64,000 nt of DNA from Halarcobacter anaerophilus (GCF_006459125.1 NZ_CP041070.1:1426001-1490000), one strand, 5' to 3'; numbered from the stretch's first letter, positions 42,463 to 52,290 are shown. Notes: generated by a model not told the origin, from the letters alone. Made by a program: numbers and translations.

Positions 42463-43750
42463 AAAAATTTTTGAAATTAGCCCAAATAATATAGTTAAAT
42501 CATTTATTCTAAGGCTATTTTTTTCAATTGTCTTTTTAAGTGCATTAATCTCTTTTTTTATCTATTTTTATCAACAATCTACTTTTTATAATACTATTGC
42601 AGACAATATTGAATTTTATGTAAATAAAGAGTTAAGAGAAAATAAAATCAATGATAAAATTTTTGATAAACAAGTAGTAAAAGAGGATATCTCAACTTTT
42701 ATACAAACTCTTAATTTCGTTTATATCAATATTTACAACAAAAAAAGAGAGTTGGTTTTTAATCTTATTTCTAAAGAGAAAAAAGATAAATATAAGATTA
42801 TACAAAATAATCCTTCTTTATTTAAAAGTTACAGCAAATATATCGGCAAAGAGATGGGATATAATTTTATAAAAGTTGATGATAAAAACTATTTTATTCA
42901 AATATACTATCCCGTATATAAAGATAATATGCTTTTAGGTTTTATAGAAGGAGTATCCCTTGTAAACCTAAATATGGTAAAACATTTTGAAACTATAAAA
43001 AATACTACTATATTAATAGTTATTTTGGCAATTTTGCTTTTTGCTTTGATTATTTTTCCTTTAATATATATTGCATATAAACAGTTAAGTAAAAACAGAG
43101 TTGAACTTTTAAAGAGTAACCTTCAGATATTAAATGCTCTAGGAAATGCCGTTGCACTAAGAGATAGCGATACAAACGAACACAATTACAGAGTTACTAT
43201 TTATTCCGTTAATTTAGCCCAAAAATTAGCTTTGGATAAAAACGAGATAAAAAAACTTATAAAAGGTGCATTTTTACATGATGTAGGAAAAATAGGGATA
43301 AGTGACAATATTTTATTAAAAAAGAATAAACTAAGTCTTGAAGAGTTTGAAATAATGAAAGGGCATGTTTTAAAAGGTATAGAAATCATCAAAAATAATG
43401 CTTGGCTGGAAGACAGTAAAGATGTAATACTTTATCACCATGAAAGATATAACGGAAGCGGCTATCCAAGAGGGGCGAAAAAAGAAGAGATTCCTATGGT
43501 TGCAAGAGTCTTTTCTATTATTGATGTTTTTGATGCTTTAACTTCAAAAAGACCGTATAAAGAAGCTTTTTCTTATAATGATAGTATTGAAATATTAAAA
43601 AAATACTCAGGAACATATTTTGAACCTGAGATATTAAAAGAGTTTTTAGAAATTTCTTCTGATTTATATAATGAAGTTAATATACAATCAAGTGAAGAAT
43701 TAAAAAAAGAGTTAAGTAAAATTATTAAAAAATATTTTTTTAATAGTTAG
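42449..43750 (+). CDS. Membrane HD-GYP phosphodiesterase
   Basis: 433 residues from a TTG start preceded by AGGGAAGGG. Two membrane segments (about 17-37 and 185-208) enclose a periplasmic sensor. The cytoplasmic HD-GYP domain has HDVGKIG and HHERYNGSGYPRG, with DVFDALTSKRPYKEA; HD and GYP residues are all kept, so it should hydrolyse c-di-GMP. It overlaps the GGDEF gene by 14 bp. Confidence 0.92.
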   Translation: MNSDKKIFEISPNNIVKSFILRLFFSIVFLSALISFFIYFYQQSTFYNTIADNIEFYVNKELRENKINDKIFDKQVVKEDISTFIQTLNFVYINIYNKKRELVFNLISKEKKDKYKIIQNNPSLFKSYSKYIGKEMGYNFIKVDDKNYFIQIYYPVYKDNMLLGFIEGVSLVNLNMVKHFETIKNTTILIVILAILLFALIIFPLIYIAYKQLSKNRVELLKSNLQILNALGNAVALRDSDTNEHNYRVTIYSVNLAQKLALDKNEIKKLIKGAFLHDVGKIGISDNILLKKNKLSLEEFEIMKGHVLKGIEIIKNNAWLEDSKDVILYHHERYNGSGYPRGAKKEEIPMVARVFSIIDVFDALTSKRPYKEAFSYNDSIEILKKYSGTYFEPEILKEFLEISSDLYNEVNIQSSEELKKELSKIIKKYFFNS

Positions 43751-43753
43751 GAG

Positions 43754-43787
43754 GTAAAAAGAGTAGGGTGAACCTATCTCTTTTTAC
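43754..43787. terminator. Bidirectional terminator between HD-GYP gene and cytochrome c gene
   Basis: Stem GTAAAAAGAGTAGG (43754-43767) with CCTATCTCTTTTTAC (43773-43787), one bulged base. The minus arm ends within the cytochrome stop codon. The TCTCTTTTT run gives a T tract for the plus strand. Confidence 0.7.
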
Positions 43788-44071
43788 TTAATAATAAAGT
43801 CAGCTATTTCTTTAATATCAGCTTCAGATAGTCCTGTTGCTTGGGGGGTCATTACCGCTTTCATTGCTCCACCGTAAGATCCGTCTTGATAACCTTTCAT
43901 AGCTGCTATAAAATCAGCTTTAGACATATCTTTTATAATTTTAGATTTCCCTAATGCAACTTTTTCACCGTTTGTACCGTGACATTGTACACATTTTGTA
44001 TAAAGTGCCGTTGCACTTGAAACTGACACTGTACATGCTACTAAAGTTATTGCCGTCAACATTTTTTTCAT
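43784..44071 (-). CDS. Small periplasmic class I cytochrome c (c553-like)
   Basis: 95 residues: a signal peptide (about 1-19, ending near SSA) and one haem-binding CVQCH (27-31). The distal ligand Met is likely the one in AVMTPQATGLS (about 69). It carries electrons in the periplasm, probably to a terminal oxidase or peroxidase, and would be matured by CcsBA (16395). AAGGAAGAATG lies at the start. Confidence 0.92.
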   Translation of the reverse strand: MKKMLTAITLVACTVSVSSATALYTKCVQCHGTNGEKVALGKSKIIKDMSKADFIAAMKGYQDGSYGGAMKAVMTPQATGLSEADIKEIADFIIK

Positions 44072-44175
44072 TCTTCTTCCTTTTTATAAAGTTAAATTAT
44101 TTTAATATAAAAATTCTAATATATTCATTTAAATTTTAGTTAAACTACTAAAAAAGTGAATAATGATAATAAAAA

Positions 44176-45213
44176 TTATTTAAATATTTTTATTTTAAAG
44201 CAGGCACCTCTGTTTTCGTTTCTTACGCTTATTTGACCTGAACAATGTTTTTCTAAGATGATTTTGCACATATAAAGTCCAAGCCCTGTTCCGTTTTTTT
44301 TATCTTTTGTCGAGAAATAGGGATTAAAAATTTTATTAATTATCTCTTCTTTTATTCCTCCTGCATTGTCACAGATTTCAATGCTTTGATATAATTGCGT
44401 ATCTTTGTAGTTGATTGTGACAATAAACTCTTCTTCTTGTTTTTGTTCTTTAAAAGCATCTTTTGAATTATTAAAAATATTTAATATTACTTGCAAAAGT
44501 TCATTCTTAAAAGTATATATTTTAGGTAATTTAACCCTATTATTTTTGATTTTTATATTATTATTTTCAAATGCTTTTTCTATCATTTCCAAACTGTTTT
44601 CAACAACTTCATCTAAGCTTACTAACTCTTTCTCTTTTTTTGATTTAAAGAAGTTTCTAAAATCATCTATTGTAGTAGACATATATTGAAGATATTTGTC
44701 TATATCAGAGAGTTTTTTACTGAAAACTTCTTTTTCATATCTCTCCAAATTAATTCTAAACTTCAAATTTGAAGTTGCTGCTGCAATAGAAGCCAAAGGT
44801 TGTCTCCATTGATGGGCAATCATTGAAATCATCTCTCCCATGGCAGCCATTCTTGACTGCTCTAATAAAAGCATCTCTTTTTTCTTTAGTTCCGTTAGAT
44901 TTTGAATAAAAACTAACTTATACCTATTTTCTTTTATTTTTAAATCTTTTATTTTAATAATTGCAGGAATAATTTGAGCATCTTTAGATACTAAAGATAT
45001 CTCTTCATAAGTTTCACTGTTATACTCTAAATATTTTTTTTTGGTATTTGGAATTAAAATACCTGTTGCAAGTTTTCCTATTACATCCTCTTTTTTATCA
45101 TAATTAAGAATATTTAACATTGCAATATTTATTTCTTCAATAAACCCGTCTTTTACAATCAAAATGCCCTCTATTGTGCTGTTTAAGAGTTCTTGAAAAA
45201 AAATCTTTTCCAT
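44176..45213 (-). CDS. Cytoplasmic PAS histidine kinase, divergent partner of the regulator at 45278
   Basis: 345 residues, no membrane segment. A PAS domain (about 1-105) is followed by HisKA with MIAHQWRQPLASI and HATPase_c with NIFNNSKD, CDNAGGI and GTGLGLYMCK. The start is 64 bp from the start of the OmpR-type regulator on the other strand, so they likely form one two-component system sharing a promoter region with two 11-bp-spaced ATACTAT-like sites. Confidence 0.9.
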   Translation of the reverse strand: MEKIFFQELLNSTIEGILIVKDGFIEEINIAMLNILNYDKKEDVIGKLATGILIPNTKKKYLEYNSETYEEISLVSKDAQIIPAIIKIKDLKIKENRYKLVFIQNLTELKKKEMLLLEQSRMAAMGEMISMIAHQWRQPLASIAAATSNLKFRINLERYEKEVFSKKLSDIDKYLQYMSTTIDDFRNFFKSKKEKELVSLDEVVENSLEMIEKAFENNNIKIKNNRVKLPKIYTFKNELLQVILNIFNNSKDAFKEQKQEEEFIVTINYKDTQLYQSIEICDNAGGIKEEIINKIFNPYFSTKDKKNGTGLGLYMCKIILEKHCSGQISVRNENRGACFKIKIFK

Positions 45214-45230
45214 CTTTTGCCTATTTTTAA

Positions 45231-45249
45231 TATAATATTTTTATAGTAT
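45231..45249 (-). promoter_or_regulatory. Candidate regulator sites between kinase and regulator genes
   Basis: On the minus strand ATACTATA (from 45249) and ATATTATA (from 45238) are 11 bases apart and resemble the ATACTATT array at 46037-46080. Chance similarity is possible in such AT-rich DNA. Confidence 0.35.
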
Positions 45250-45277
45250 AATTGATTAATTCTTTTTTGGAGATAAA

Positions 45278-46024
45278 ATGATAGATTATATATTGTTAGA
45301 AGAGTATGCAAAAGATATAAAAGTTTTATTTGTAGAAGATGATGAAAATATTATAAAAGAGACTTCTGAATTATTAAATCTGATTTTTTCTTATGTCGAT
45401 ATAGCAAGAGACGGAAAAGAGGGATTGGAAAAATATCTATCATTTAGAAGAGAAAATGAAAAATTTTATGATTTGGTAATAACTGATATTAAAATGCCGA
45501 ATATGGATGGAATAGAGTTAGCTAAATTTATATATAAAGAGAACAAAAATCAACTTTTGATTGTTTTATCAGCTCACAGTGAAACAAAATATCTTTTAGA
45601 ACTTGTAAATATAGGAATTTCTCATTTTATTACAAAACCTTTAAAATATGAAGAGTTTGTTCATGTTTTATATACAAAATTAAAAGAGTATTATAAAAAA
45701 AATCATAAAAATTTAAAAGAAATATCTGAAATAGTTAAAATTAATGAGGAGCTTACTTGGAATAAAAAAGAAAAAGAGCTGTATAGAAAAGATCAGCAAA
45801 TAAAACTCACAAAAAAAGAGGTTCTTTTACTAGAAATACTTTTAAAATATTCCGAAAAAACACATACAGTTGAAGAAATTTTAAATTTTATTTGGGCAAA
45901 TGAGATAAACAGTTCACCTGATATTTCAAATCTAAAAAATATTATTTCTAGGATGAGAAAAAAAGTTCCTGACTTAGAAATTGAGAATATATATGGGTTT
46001 GGTTATAGAATAAACTTAAAATAA
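45278..46024 (+). CDS. OmpR-family response regulator
   Basis: 248 residues: a receiver (about 12-130) with the acidic pair in FVEDDEN, phosphoacceptor Asp in LVITDIKMPNMDG and Lys in HFITKPLK, then a winged helix (about 150-248) with SSPDISNLKNIISRMRKKV as recognition region. TTGGAG precedes the ATG. Its kinase is the divergent gene. The array of 11-bp repeats just downstream is a natural candidate target. Confidence 0.92.
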   Translation: MIDYILLEEYAKDIKVLFVEDDENIIKETSELLNLIFSYVDIARDGKEGLEKYLSFRRENEKFYDLVITDIKMPNMDGIELAKFIYKENKNQLLIVLSAHSETKYLLELVNIGISHFITKPLKYEEFVHVLYTKLKEYYKKNHKNLKEISEIVKINEELTWNKKEKELYRKDQQIKLTKKEVLLLEILLKYSEKTHTVEEILNFIWANEINSSPDISNLKNIISRMRKKVPDLEIENIYGFGYRINLK

Positions 46025-46036
46025 AATATTATTTTA

Positions 46037-46080
46037 ATACTATTGTGATATCATTCTAATACTATTTTGATACTATTGCG
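46037..46080 (+). promoter_or_regulatory. Four tandem 11-bp repeats (ATACTATT units), response-regulator binding array
   Basis: ATACTATT occurs at 46037, 46059 and 46070, and ATATCATT (6 of 8 matches) at 46048, so four units repeat every 11 bases. OmpR/PhoB-family dimers bind pairs of 11-bp direct repeats. A TATACT -10 candidate follows at 46084-46089, so the last unit covers the -35 position, the layout of activator-dependent promoters. Confidence 0.7.
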
Positions 46081-46110
46081 TAATATACTTCTATTAATAA
46101 GGAGTCTATT

Positions 46111-46479
46111 ATGAAATTTAAAAATTTTACTATCCTTTATGTAGAAGATGAAAAAATAATACGTTCAAATGTTGAGAAATGTTTAAAATTTTTATTTAAT
46201 GTACTTGTTGCAGAAGACGGAGAAGAGGGTCTTAAACTTTTTAATAGTAATAAAGTGGATCTTATTATAACAGATATTTATATGCCTGAAAAAGACGGAA
46301 TATCAATGATAAGTGAGATAAAAGAGTCGAATCCTCAAATTCCATGTATTATTACATCTGCACATGAACCTAAAATACCTAAAGAGGCTTCATTTTTAGA
46401 GTCATGTAGATATATTAGTAAACCTTTTGATATAAAAGAGTTATTAAATGATAGTCTCAAAGCATTAGACATAGTCTGA
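46111..46479 (+). CDS. Stand-alone receiver protein (CheY-like)
   Basis: 122 residues, a single receiver domain with YVEDEKI, phosphoacceptor Asp in LIITDIYMPEKDG, the conserved Ser/Thr and Lys in ISKPFDI. No output domain. AAGGAG lies seven bases before the ATG. Preceded by the 11-bp repeat array and followed 13 bp later by a small lipoprotein gene, so these two are probably one transcript under control of the regulator at 45278. It may act in a phosphorelay or as a phosphate sink. Confidence 0.9.
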   Translation: MKFKNFTILYVEDEKIIRSNVEKCLKFLFNVLVAEDGEEGLKLFNSNKVDLIITDIYMPEKDGISMISEIKESNPQIPCIITSAHEPKIPKEASFLESCRYISKPFDIKELLNDSLKALDIV

Positions 46480-46492
46480 AAGGATTTTAATT

Positions 46493-46669
46493 ATGATTAA
46501 GAACATCACTTTTTTTGTTCTTTTTTCTTTATTGTTCTCTGGCTGTTTTGATAAAAATGTAACAGAAGAAGAGTGTTTAAGTAAAGGAATGATACTTAAA
46601 AAAGAGAAAGTTTTAAATTATAGAACAGGTAAATATGAAGAGAGATATTTTTGTGCTAAAAAAAGATAG
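46493..46669 (+). CDS. 58-residue lipoprotein
   Basis: Small ORF with AAAGGAT before the ATG. The N-terminus is a lipoprotein signal peptide with lipobox LFSGC (Cys18). The mature part of ~40 residues is charged, with two further cysteines (28 and 54) that could form a disulfide. I do not recognise a family. It lies 13 bp after the receiver gene and likely shares its promoter, so it may be an envelope output of that two-component system. Confidence 0.75.
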   Translation: MIKNITFFVLFSLLFSGCFDKNVTEEECLSKGMILKKEKVLNYRTGKYEERYFCAKKR

Positions 46670-46701
46670 TTTAAGCACAAAGTAATACTACTTTATGCTT
46701 T

Positions 46702-47202
46702 TTAACAATATTGATTTTTATACTCTACATAGTGTTGGGCATGAATTATAAGTTTATCAACATCCTCTTTTGTTAACTCTTTTACTACTTTTGCAGGACT
46801 TCCCATAATCAAACTTCTAGGTGGAAATTTTTTACCTGAAGTCACTAAAGAATTAGCTCCTACGATACTGCCTTCTGAGATTACTGCATCATCAAGTATA
46901 GTAGCACTCATACCTATTAGACAGTTATCTTCAATAGTACAACCGTGAAGCATTACTTTATGCCCTATGGTTACATTATCGCCTATAATTGTTTGGGTAT
47001 GAACATCCGTGTGGATCATAGATAAATCTTGGATATTACTTTTTTTACCTACTCTTATTTTATTGATATCGGCTCTTAAAACACAGCCAAACCAGACAGA
47101 AGAGTCTTCTCCTATTTCTATATTTCCTATTAAGTCTGCACTTGGGGCTGCCCAGGCATTTTTGTCAAGTTTGGGATAAAATTCTTTAAATTTCAAAATC
47201 AT
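46702..47202 (-). CDS. Gamma-carbonic-anhydrase-like hexapeptide protein
   Basis: 166 residues, left-handed beta-helix with hexapeptide repeats (IGNIEIGEDSSVWFG, IGDNVTIGHKVMLHG, IGMSATILDDAVI). Three likely zinc His are in MIHTDVH and GHKVMLHG. It belongs to the YrdA/CaiE/PaaY-like gamma-CA group; carbonic anhydrase activity is not certain. The ATG at 47202 has AAGGAG upstream; an in-frame ATG at 47247 lacks one and adds an atypical extension. Confidence 0.85.
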   Translation of the reverse strand: MILKFKEFYPKLDKNAWAAPSADLIGNIEIGEDSSVWFGCVLRADINKIRVGKKSNIQDLSMIHTDVHTQTIIGDNVTIGHKVMLHGCTIEDNCLIGMSATILDDAVISEGSIVGANSLVTSGKKFPPRSLIMGSPAKVVKELTKEDVDKLIIHAQHYVEYKNQYC

Positions 47203-47269
47203 AATAACTCCTTTTAAAAGAGTTATTGTAACTTTAAATGGTAGCATAAACGTAACATTAAAAGAAGGA

Positions 47270-47291
47270 GGGCTTAAATAAGATTAAGCCC
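47270..47291 (-). terminator. Rho-independent terminator of argG
   Basis: Stem GGGCTTAA/TTAAGCCC with a 6-base loop, followed on the minus strand by TCCTTCTTTT. It is 17 bases after the argG stop. Confidence 0.75.
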
Positions 47292-47307
47292 TTGGTTAAG
47301 TAAAAGA

Positions 47308-48543
47308 TTATTTTCTATTTTTCCCTGCAATTATAAATCTAAGAGCATTTAGTCTAATAAAACCTTCTGCATCTTTTTGATTATATACTTCGTCTTCTTC
47401 AAATGTAGAGTAAGCATCGTTATATAACGATTTAGAAGATTCTCTTCCTACAACAGTTACATTACCTTTGTATAATTTAAGTCTTACTGTTCCTTCTACA
47501 TTCTCTTGAGTTTTATCAATAGCTGCTTGAAGCATCTCTCTTTCAGGTGAGAACCAATATCCTTGGTAGATAAGTTTTGCATACTTTGGCATAATCTCAT
47601 CTTTTAAATGAGCAGCTTCTCTATCTAAACAAATAGATTCAATTGCTCTGTGAGCTTTTAGCATAATTGTTCCACCCGGAGTTTCATAACAACCTCTTGC
47701 TTTCATCCCCACATATCTGTTTTCAACAATATCAACTCTTCCTATTCCGTGTTTGTTTCCGTAATCATTAAGTTTTTTAAGAAGTGTTGCAGGAGATAAC
47801 TCTTCATCGTTTATTGAAACAGGGTCTCCGTTTTTATAACCGATTGTAATATATTCTGCTTTATCAGGAGCTTCTTCAGGAGAGTTTGTCCATAACCACA
47901 TTGACTCTTCAGGTTCATTATTCGGATCTTCTAAATGTAACCCTTCATATGAAATATGTAAAAGATTTGCATCCATAGAGTAAGGACTTACTTTTGGATT
48001 ACCGTTTTCATCCATATGTTTTTTAGAGATTTCAATTCCGTTTTTCTTAGCATATGCCAAAAGTTTTTCTCTTGAATTTAAATCCCACTCTCTCCATGGA
48101 GCAATAACCGTAATATCAGGATTTAATCCCAAATATCCAAGTTCAAATCTAACTTGGTCGTTTCCTTTTCCTGTTGCTCCGTGAGCTACTGCATCAGCTC
48201 CTGTTTGTTTTGCAATTTCAACTTGTTTTTTTGCAATAAGAGGTCTTGCAATAGAAGTACCTAAAAGATATTCACCTTCATAAATTGCATTTGCTCTAAA
48301 CATAGGGAATACATAATCTTTTACAAACTCTTCTTTTATATCTAAAATAAAAATATTTTCCGGTTTTATTCCGCAGTTAAGTGCTTTTTTTCTTGCCGGT
48401 TCAACTTCTTCGCCTTGACCTAAATCAGCAGTGAAAGTAACAACTTCTGCATTATATTCATCTTGAAGCCATTTTAAAATAATTGAAGTATCAAGCCCAC
48501 CACTGTATGCTAATACAACTTTTTTTACATCTTTTTTATTCAT
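47308..48543 (-). CDS. argG: Argininosuccinate synthase
   Basis: 411 residues. Joins citrulline and aspartate with ATP in arginine synthesis. The N-terminal ATP pyrophosphatase loop is [10 protein letters not shown] (about 13-22), and [16 protein letters not shown] is the second family motif. Full length. argF, the preceding enzyme of the pathway, lies at the right edge of the window but not in the same operon. Confidence 0.97.
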   Translation of the reverse strand: MNKKDVKKVVLAYSGGLDTSIILKWLQDEYNAEVVTFTADLGQGEEVEPARKKALNCGIKPENIFILDIKEEFVKDYVFPMFRANAIYEGEYLLGTSIARPLIAKKQVEIAKQTGADAVAHGATGKGNDQVRFELGYLGLNPDITVIAPWREWDLNSREKLLAYAKKNGIEISKKHMDENGNPKVSPYSMDANLLHISYEGLHLEDPNNEPEESMWLWTNSPEEAPDKAEYITIGYKNGDPVSINDEELSPATLLKKLNDYGNKHGIGRVDIVENRYVGMKARGCYETPGGTIMLKAHRAIESICLDREAAHLKDEIMPKYAKLIYQGYWFSPEREMLQAAIDKTQENVEGTVRLKLYKGNVTVVGRESSKSLYNDAYSTFEEDEVYNQKDAEGFIRLNALRFIIAGKNRK

Positions 48544-48610
48544 AATTCAAATTCCTATGATAAGCGATTTTAGGCAAATATTTTATCAAAAGTTAGCTAT
48601 AATCTTGATT

Positions 48611-48856
48611 ATGAGATGTGATAAATTTTTAAATGCGGTAAATATAACAAAAAGAAGGGCAGTTGCTGAAGATATGCTTGAGCATAAAGTAGTTTTTATA
48701 AACGGTGTTGCAGCTAAAAAATCAAAAGAGGTAAAAGTAGGAGATATAATTGAAATAAGATACCTTGAAAAGATAGATAGATTTAAAGTATTGCAGATTC
48801 CTGTTACTAAGTCTACGCCAAAATCAAAAATGGCAGAATATGTTGAGATTATATAA
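48611..48856 (+). CDS. S4-domain RNA-binding protein (HslR/YbcJ-like)
   Basis: 81 residues with an S4 RNA-binding domain: MRCDKFLNAVNITKRRAVAEDM and VFINGVAAKKSKEVKVGDIIEI. It likely binds structured RNA, perhaps rRNA as does HslR. The ATG at 48611 gives the usual S4 start; the in-frame ATG at 48557 adds a hydrophobic, non-family extension. It is followed by trpD after 10 bp. Confidence 0.85.
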   Translation: MRCDKFLNAVNITKRRAVAEDMLEHKVVFINGVAAKKSKEVKVGDIIEIRYLEKIDRFKVLQIPVTKSTPKSKMAEYVEII

Positions 48857-48866
48857 GGATAAATAG

Positions 48867-49850
48867 ATGTTTAATAAAGCAAAAATGAAATTTGACGATA
48901 TATTTGAAAATAAACTTCCTGAAGAAGAAGTTAGAGAATATTTAATCGAATTATATGAAAGAGGAGAAACAGCAGCTGAAATAGCAGCAGCGGCAAGTGC
49001 TATGAGAGATCATATGATTCCTCTTCCTTTAAATTATGAACTTAAATCTCAAGCAATCGACGTAGTAGGAACAGGTGGAGATAAAAGTTACAGTTTTAAT
49101 ATTTCAAGTACTTCTTCAATTCTTTTGGCTGCGTGCGGTTCTTATGTTGCAAAACACGGAAATAGAAGTATCACTAGTAAAAGCGGAAGTGCAGATATGC
49201 TTGAAGCTTTAGGAATAAACTTATCTTTATCTATTCCTTCTCAAGTTAAGATGCTGGAAGATACAGGTTTCTGTTTTATGTTTGCGGCTAATCATCATCC
49301 TGCTATGAAATATATAATGCCTATTAGAAAATCAATTCCCCACAGAACGATTTTTAATATTTTAGGACCTTTGTCAAATCCGGCTTCCGTATCAAAACAG
49401 TTAATAGGAGTTTTTGATAAAGCTTATATAAACAGATTGGCAACGGCATTAGAAATGCTGGAATCAAAAAAAGCGATTGTTGTTTCGGCAAATGACGGAA
49501 TGGATGAAATCTCTATTTCAGATATCTCTTATGCAACATTATTAAATAACGGAAAAATCGAAGATTTTATAATAGATCCCCAAGAATACGGTTTTAAATT
49601 AGCTTCTAAAGCTGATATTGTAGGCGGGGACGGTAAAGAAAATGCAAAAATAACAAAAGCTATTTTGTTTGATGAATTAGACGGACCCAAGCTTGATGTT
49701 ATTTTATTAAATACAGCGGCTGCTTTGATTGTTGATGATAAAGCAAGAGATATGAAAGAGGGAATTGAAATAGCAAGAGAAGCTATAAAAAGTAAAAAAG
49801 CAAAACAAAAAGTAGAAGAGTTAATAAAAGTCTCTTCTTTGTTAAAATAG
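48867..49850 (+). CDS. trpD: Anthranilate phosphoribosyltransferase
   Basis: 327 residues. Transfers phosphoribose from PRPP to anthranilate in tryptophan synthesis. Family motifs: DVVGTGGDKSYSFNIST (PRPP loop, GTGGD), KHGNRSITSKSGSADMLEALG and RTIFNILGPLSNPA. Separate from trpB (34605). It belongs to a plus-strand run S4 gene, trpD, tsaE, lptB with gaps or overlaps of about 10 bp. Confidence 0.95.
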   Translation: MFNKAKMKFDDIFENKLPEEEVREYLIELYERGETAAEIAAAASAMRDHMIPLPLNYELKSQAIDVVGTGGDKSYSFNISSTSSILLAACGSYVAKHGNRSITSKSGSADMLEALGINLSLSIPSQVKMLEDTGFCFMFAANHHPAMKYIMPIRKSIPHRTIFNILGPLSNPASVSKQLIGVFDKAYINRLATALEMLESKKAIVVSANDGMDEISISDISYATLLNNGKIEDFIIDPQEYGFKLASKADIVGGDGKENAKITKAILFDELDGPKLDVILLNTAAALIVDDKARDMKEGIEIAREAIKSKKAKQKVEELIKVSSLLK

Positions 49851-49858
49851 GACACTAA

Positions 49859-50275
49859 TTGAAATTTTTATTAAAATTAGATGAAATAGACAGCCTTGTA
49901 GAAGAGTTAAAAACTATATTGAAAAAATATAAAAACAATTGTATCGTAATTTTAAGAGGTGATTTAGCGAGCGGAAAAACAACCTTTGTAAAAAAATTCG
50001 TAAACTCTTTGGGAATAGATGAATTAGTTACTTCTCCTACTTTTTCCGTGCAATCTATTTATTCTAATACTATATTTCATTATGATATTTACAATAAAAG
50101 TTTAAAAGAGTTTATCTCGCTTGGTTTATTAGAAGAGTTTGACAAAGATGGTATACACTTTGTAGAGTGGGGTGATGAAAAGATGGAAGAGCTGTTAAAA
50201 TCATATGGTTTTAACGTAATAGTTCTAAAAATAGAAAAAAAAGATGATAAAAGGCTATACTTATTAAATGAATAA
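49859..50275 (+). CDS. tsaE: tRNA t6A synthesis ATPase TsaE
   Basis: 138 residues from a TTG start. P-loop [16 protein letters not shown] (about 35-50), then [10 protein letters not shown] and HYDIYN, the usual TsaE series. It works with TsaB/TsaD in making threonylcarbamoyladenosine in tRNA. It overlaps lptB by 8 bp. Confidence 0.92.
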   Translation: MKFLLKLDEIDSLVEELKTILKKYKNNCIVILRGDLASGKTTFVKKFVNSLGIDELVTSPTFSVQSIYSNTIFHYDIYNKSLKEFISLGLLEEFDKDGIHFVEWGDEKMEELLKSYGFNVIVLKIEKKDDKRLYLLNE

Positions 50276-50990
50276 ATTAACAGTAGAAAATATAACAAAA
50301 AGTATTAAAAAGACTCAAATATTACATGGAATCTCTTTAGAGATAAGTTCAGGAGAAATTGTAGGATTATTAGGTCCAAACGGAGCAGGTAAAACTACAA
50401 CCTTTTATACGGTTTGCGGATTAGTTATTCCAAGCAGCGGTAATATCTTTTTTGATGATGAAAATATTACAACTCTTCCTTTACATAAAAGAGCTTTAAA
50501 AGGAATTGGATATTTACCTCAAGAATCTTCTATCTTTAAAGATTTATCCGTAGAAGAAAACTTGATGTTAGCTGCACAAATTGTTACAAAAGATAAAACA
50601 GATCAGCATAAAAGAGTTGAAGAACTTCTTGAAATATTTAATATTGAACCTATTAGAAAAAGAAAAGGTATCTCTTTATCAGGTGGAGAGAGAAGAAGAA
50701 CGGAAATAGCAAGAGCTTTGGTATCTAGACCGAAATTTTTACTTCTTGATGAACCTTTTGCCGGAGTTGATCCTATTGCCGTTAAAGATATTCAGGAAAT
50801 TATACATGAATTAACAAAAATCGGAATAGGTGTTTTAATTACCGATCATAATGTAAGGGAGACTTTGGAAATCTGTGACAGAGCTTATGTTATGAAAAAC
50901 GGGGCTCTTTTGGCTTCTGGAAATGCAGATGAAATAAAAAGTGACGGAAGTGTAAGAGAACACTATTTAGGAGAAAGCTTTAATTTTTAG
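50268..50990 (+). CDS. lptB: LPS export ABC ATPase LptB
   Basis: 240 residues. Drives extraction of LPS from the inner membrane with LptFG. Walker [10 protein letters not shown] (about 36-44), the typical [21 protein letters not shown], signature LSGGERRR, Walker [13 protein letters not shown] and [17 protein letters not shown] are all characteristic of LptB. Converges with and overlaps by 11 bp the response regulator gene on the other strand. Confidence 0.95.
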   Translation: MNKLTVENITKSIKKTQILHGISLEISSGEIVGLLGPNGAGKTTTFYTVCGLVIPSSGNIFFDDENITTLPLHKRALKGIGYLPQESSIFKDLSVEENLMLAAQIVTKDKTDQHKRVEELLEIFNIEPIRKRKGISLSGGERRRTEIARALVSRPKFLLLDEPFAGVDPIAVKDIQEIIHELTKIGIGVLITDHNVRETLEICDRAYVMKNGALLASGNADEIKSDGSVREHYLGESFNF

Positions 50991-52290
50991 TAATAACTAA
51001 ATCTTCTCTTCTTCTTTTAGCTTGTTCTAAAGACTCTTCTACTCTTTTTAAAATTGAAATATCATCATCGTCTTTTTCCAATCTTGATATTCCAAAATTT
51101 GTTACTATTTTCATATTTTGAAATTTATACTCTTTTATGGCAGCTCTTATTTTTTCACAAACTCTTTTAGCCCCTTGGAAATTTGTCTGAGGAAGCAGAA
51201 CTAAAAACTCCTCAAAAGCCCATCTTACAACTATATCATGCTCTCTTACATTATCCATTACTATTTGTGCGATACTTCTTAAAACTTCATCGCTTTGTTT
51301 TCCGTATTCTTCTTGTAAATCAATAAATTTATCAATATTGAATATTATAATAGTGAGTTCATTTTCATATCTTTTATCTCTTTTAATCTCTTTAGAGAAG
51401 ATATCATTAAATTTCTCTCTGTTGAAAAGTCCGGTTGTCTGGTCGTGAGAAGCTTGATATTCAAGAAGATTTGCTTTCTCTTTTAATGAGGTAATATCCG
51501 TAAATGAGACGACAAAATGCTCTTTTTTATGTTCATAATCATCTATATTTACTATAAAGATCTTATCTTCACCTTTTGCATTTTCCATTTTTACGACTCT
51601 ATCGGCTTCTGTGAGTTTTTGAATATCCAAAAGCCAATGATTGTTAGATTGTAATATCGCTTTATTAAAAAATCTTTTATCAACTTTAAACTGATCGATA
51701 ATAGATTTTTTCTTTTCTAAAAATTCTACATAAGACTTTACACCGAAAAATTCTAAAAATTTGTTATTTACTTCAATTATTTCCGTAAGGCTGGTTAAAA
51801 AAACTATATTATCTTGTGCGTCAAGAAGAAGTTTGGTTTGTTTTGATATCTCATCAACTCTGTTCTCTAAATTTTTTGTTATCGTATCTAATCTTTTCTT
51901 TAAAAAAATCGGTTCAACAGCCTTTATCATACTATCTATTAAATGGTATAGATCAATAGGTTTCATGGCATATGAACTTACATTTACGTCAATTGCTTCT
52001 TTTAAAAAATCAGGGTCGCTATGGGCTGTTGTTATAACGATAGGAATCTCTTTATTAGTTTTTCTTATCTCTTTGCACATTTCCAATCCGCCCATTTTGG
52101 GCATATTTATATCCGTTAAAATAAGATTTATATCTTGGTTGTCATAATATTTTTCCAAGCCGTCTTTCCCGTTTTTTGCGGGTATTACTTGATTTACTAT
52201 ATTATTTATGGTTTTTGTCGTAAATTCTCGAACCTCTTCTTCATCTTCCACATATAAAACATTAATATCTTTTAAAATTTCTTTATTCAT
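50980..52290 (-). CDS. Receiver-PAS-GGDEF protein with degenerate active site
   Basis: 436 residues: a receiver (about 8-125) with phosphoacceptor Asp in [13 protein letters not shown] and Lys in YAMKPIDL, a coiled coil, a PAS-like domain (about 150-270) and a GGDEF domain. [12 protein letters not shown] and [14 protein letters not shown] are recognisable, but the signature loop reads WAFEEF in place of GGEEF, so cyclase activity is probably lost. It may bind nucleotide or partners under control of phosphorylation. Independent transcript, after kdsB. Confidence 0.88.
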   Translation of the reverse strand: MNKEILKDINVLYVEDEEEVREFTTKTINNIVNQVIPAKNGKDGLEKYYDNQDINLILTDINMPKMGGLEMCKEIRKTNKEIPIVITTAHSDPDFLKEAIDVNVSSYAMKPIDLYHLIDSMIKAVEPIFLKKRLDTITKNLENRVDEISKQTKLLLDAQDNIVFLTSLTEIIEVNNKFLEFFGVKSYVEFLEKKKSIIDQFKVDKRFFNKAILQSNNHWLLDIQKLTEADRVVKMENAKGEDKIFIVNIDDYEHKKEHFVVSFTDITSLKEKANLLEYQASHDQTTGLFNREKFNDIFSKEIKRDKRYENELTIIIFNIDKFIDLQEEYGKQSDEVLRSIAQIVMDNVREHDIVVRWAFEEFLVLLPQTNFQGAKRVCEKIRAAIKEYKFQNMKIVTNFGISRLEKDDDDISILKRVEESLEQAKRRREDLVITKN

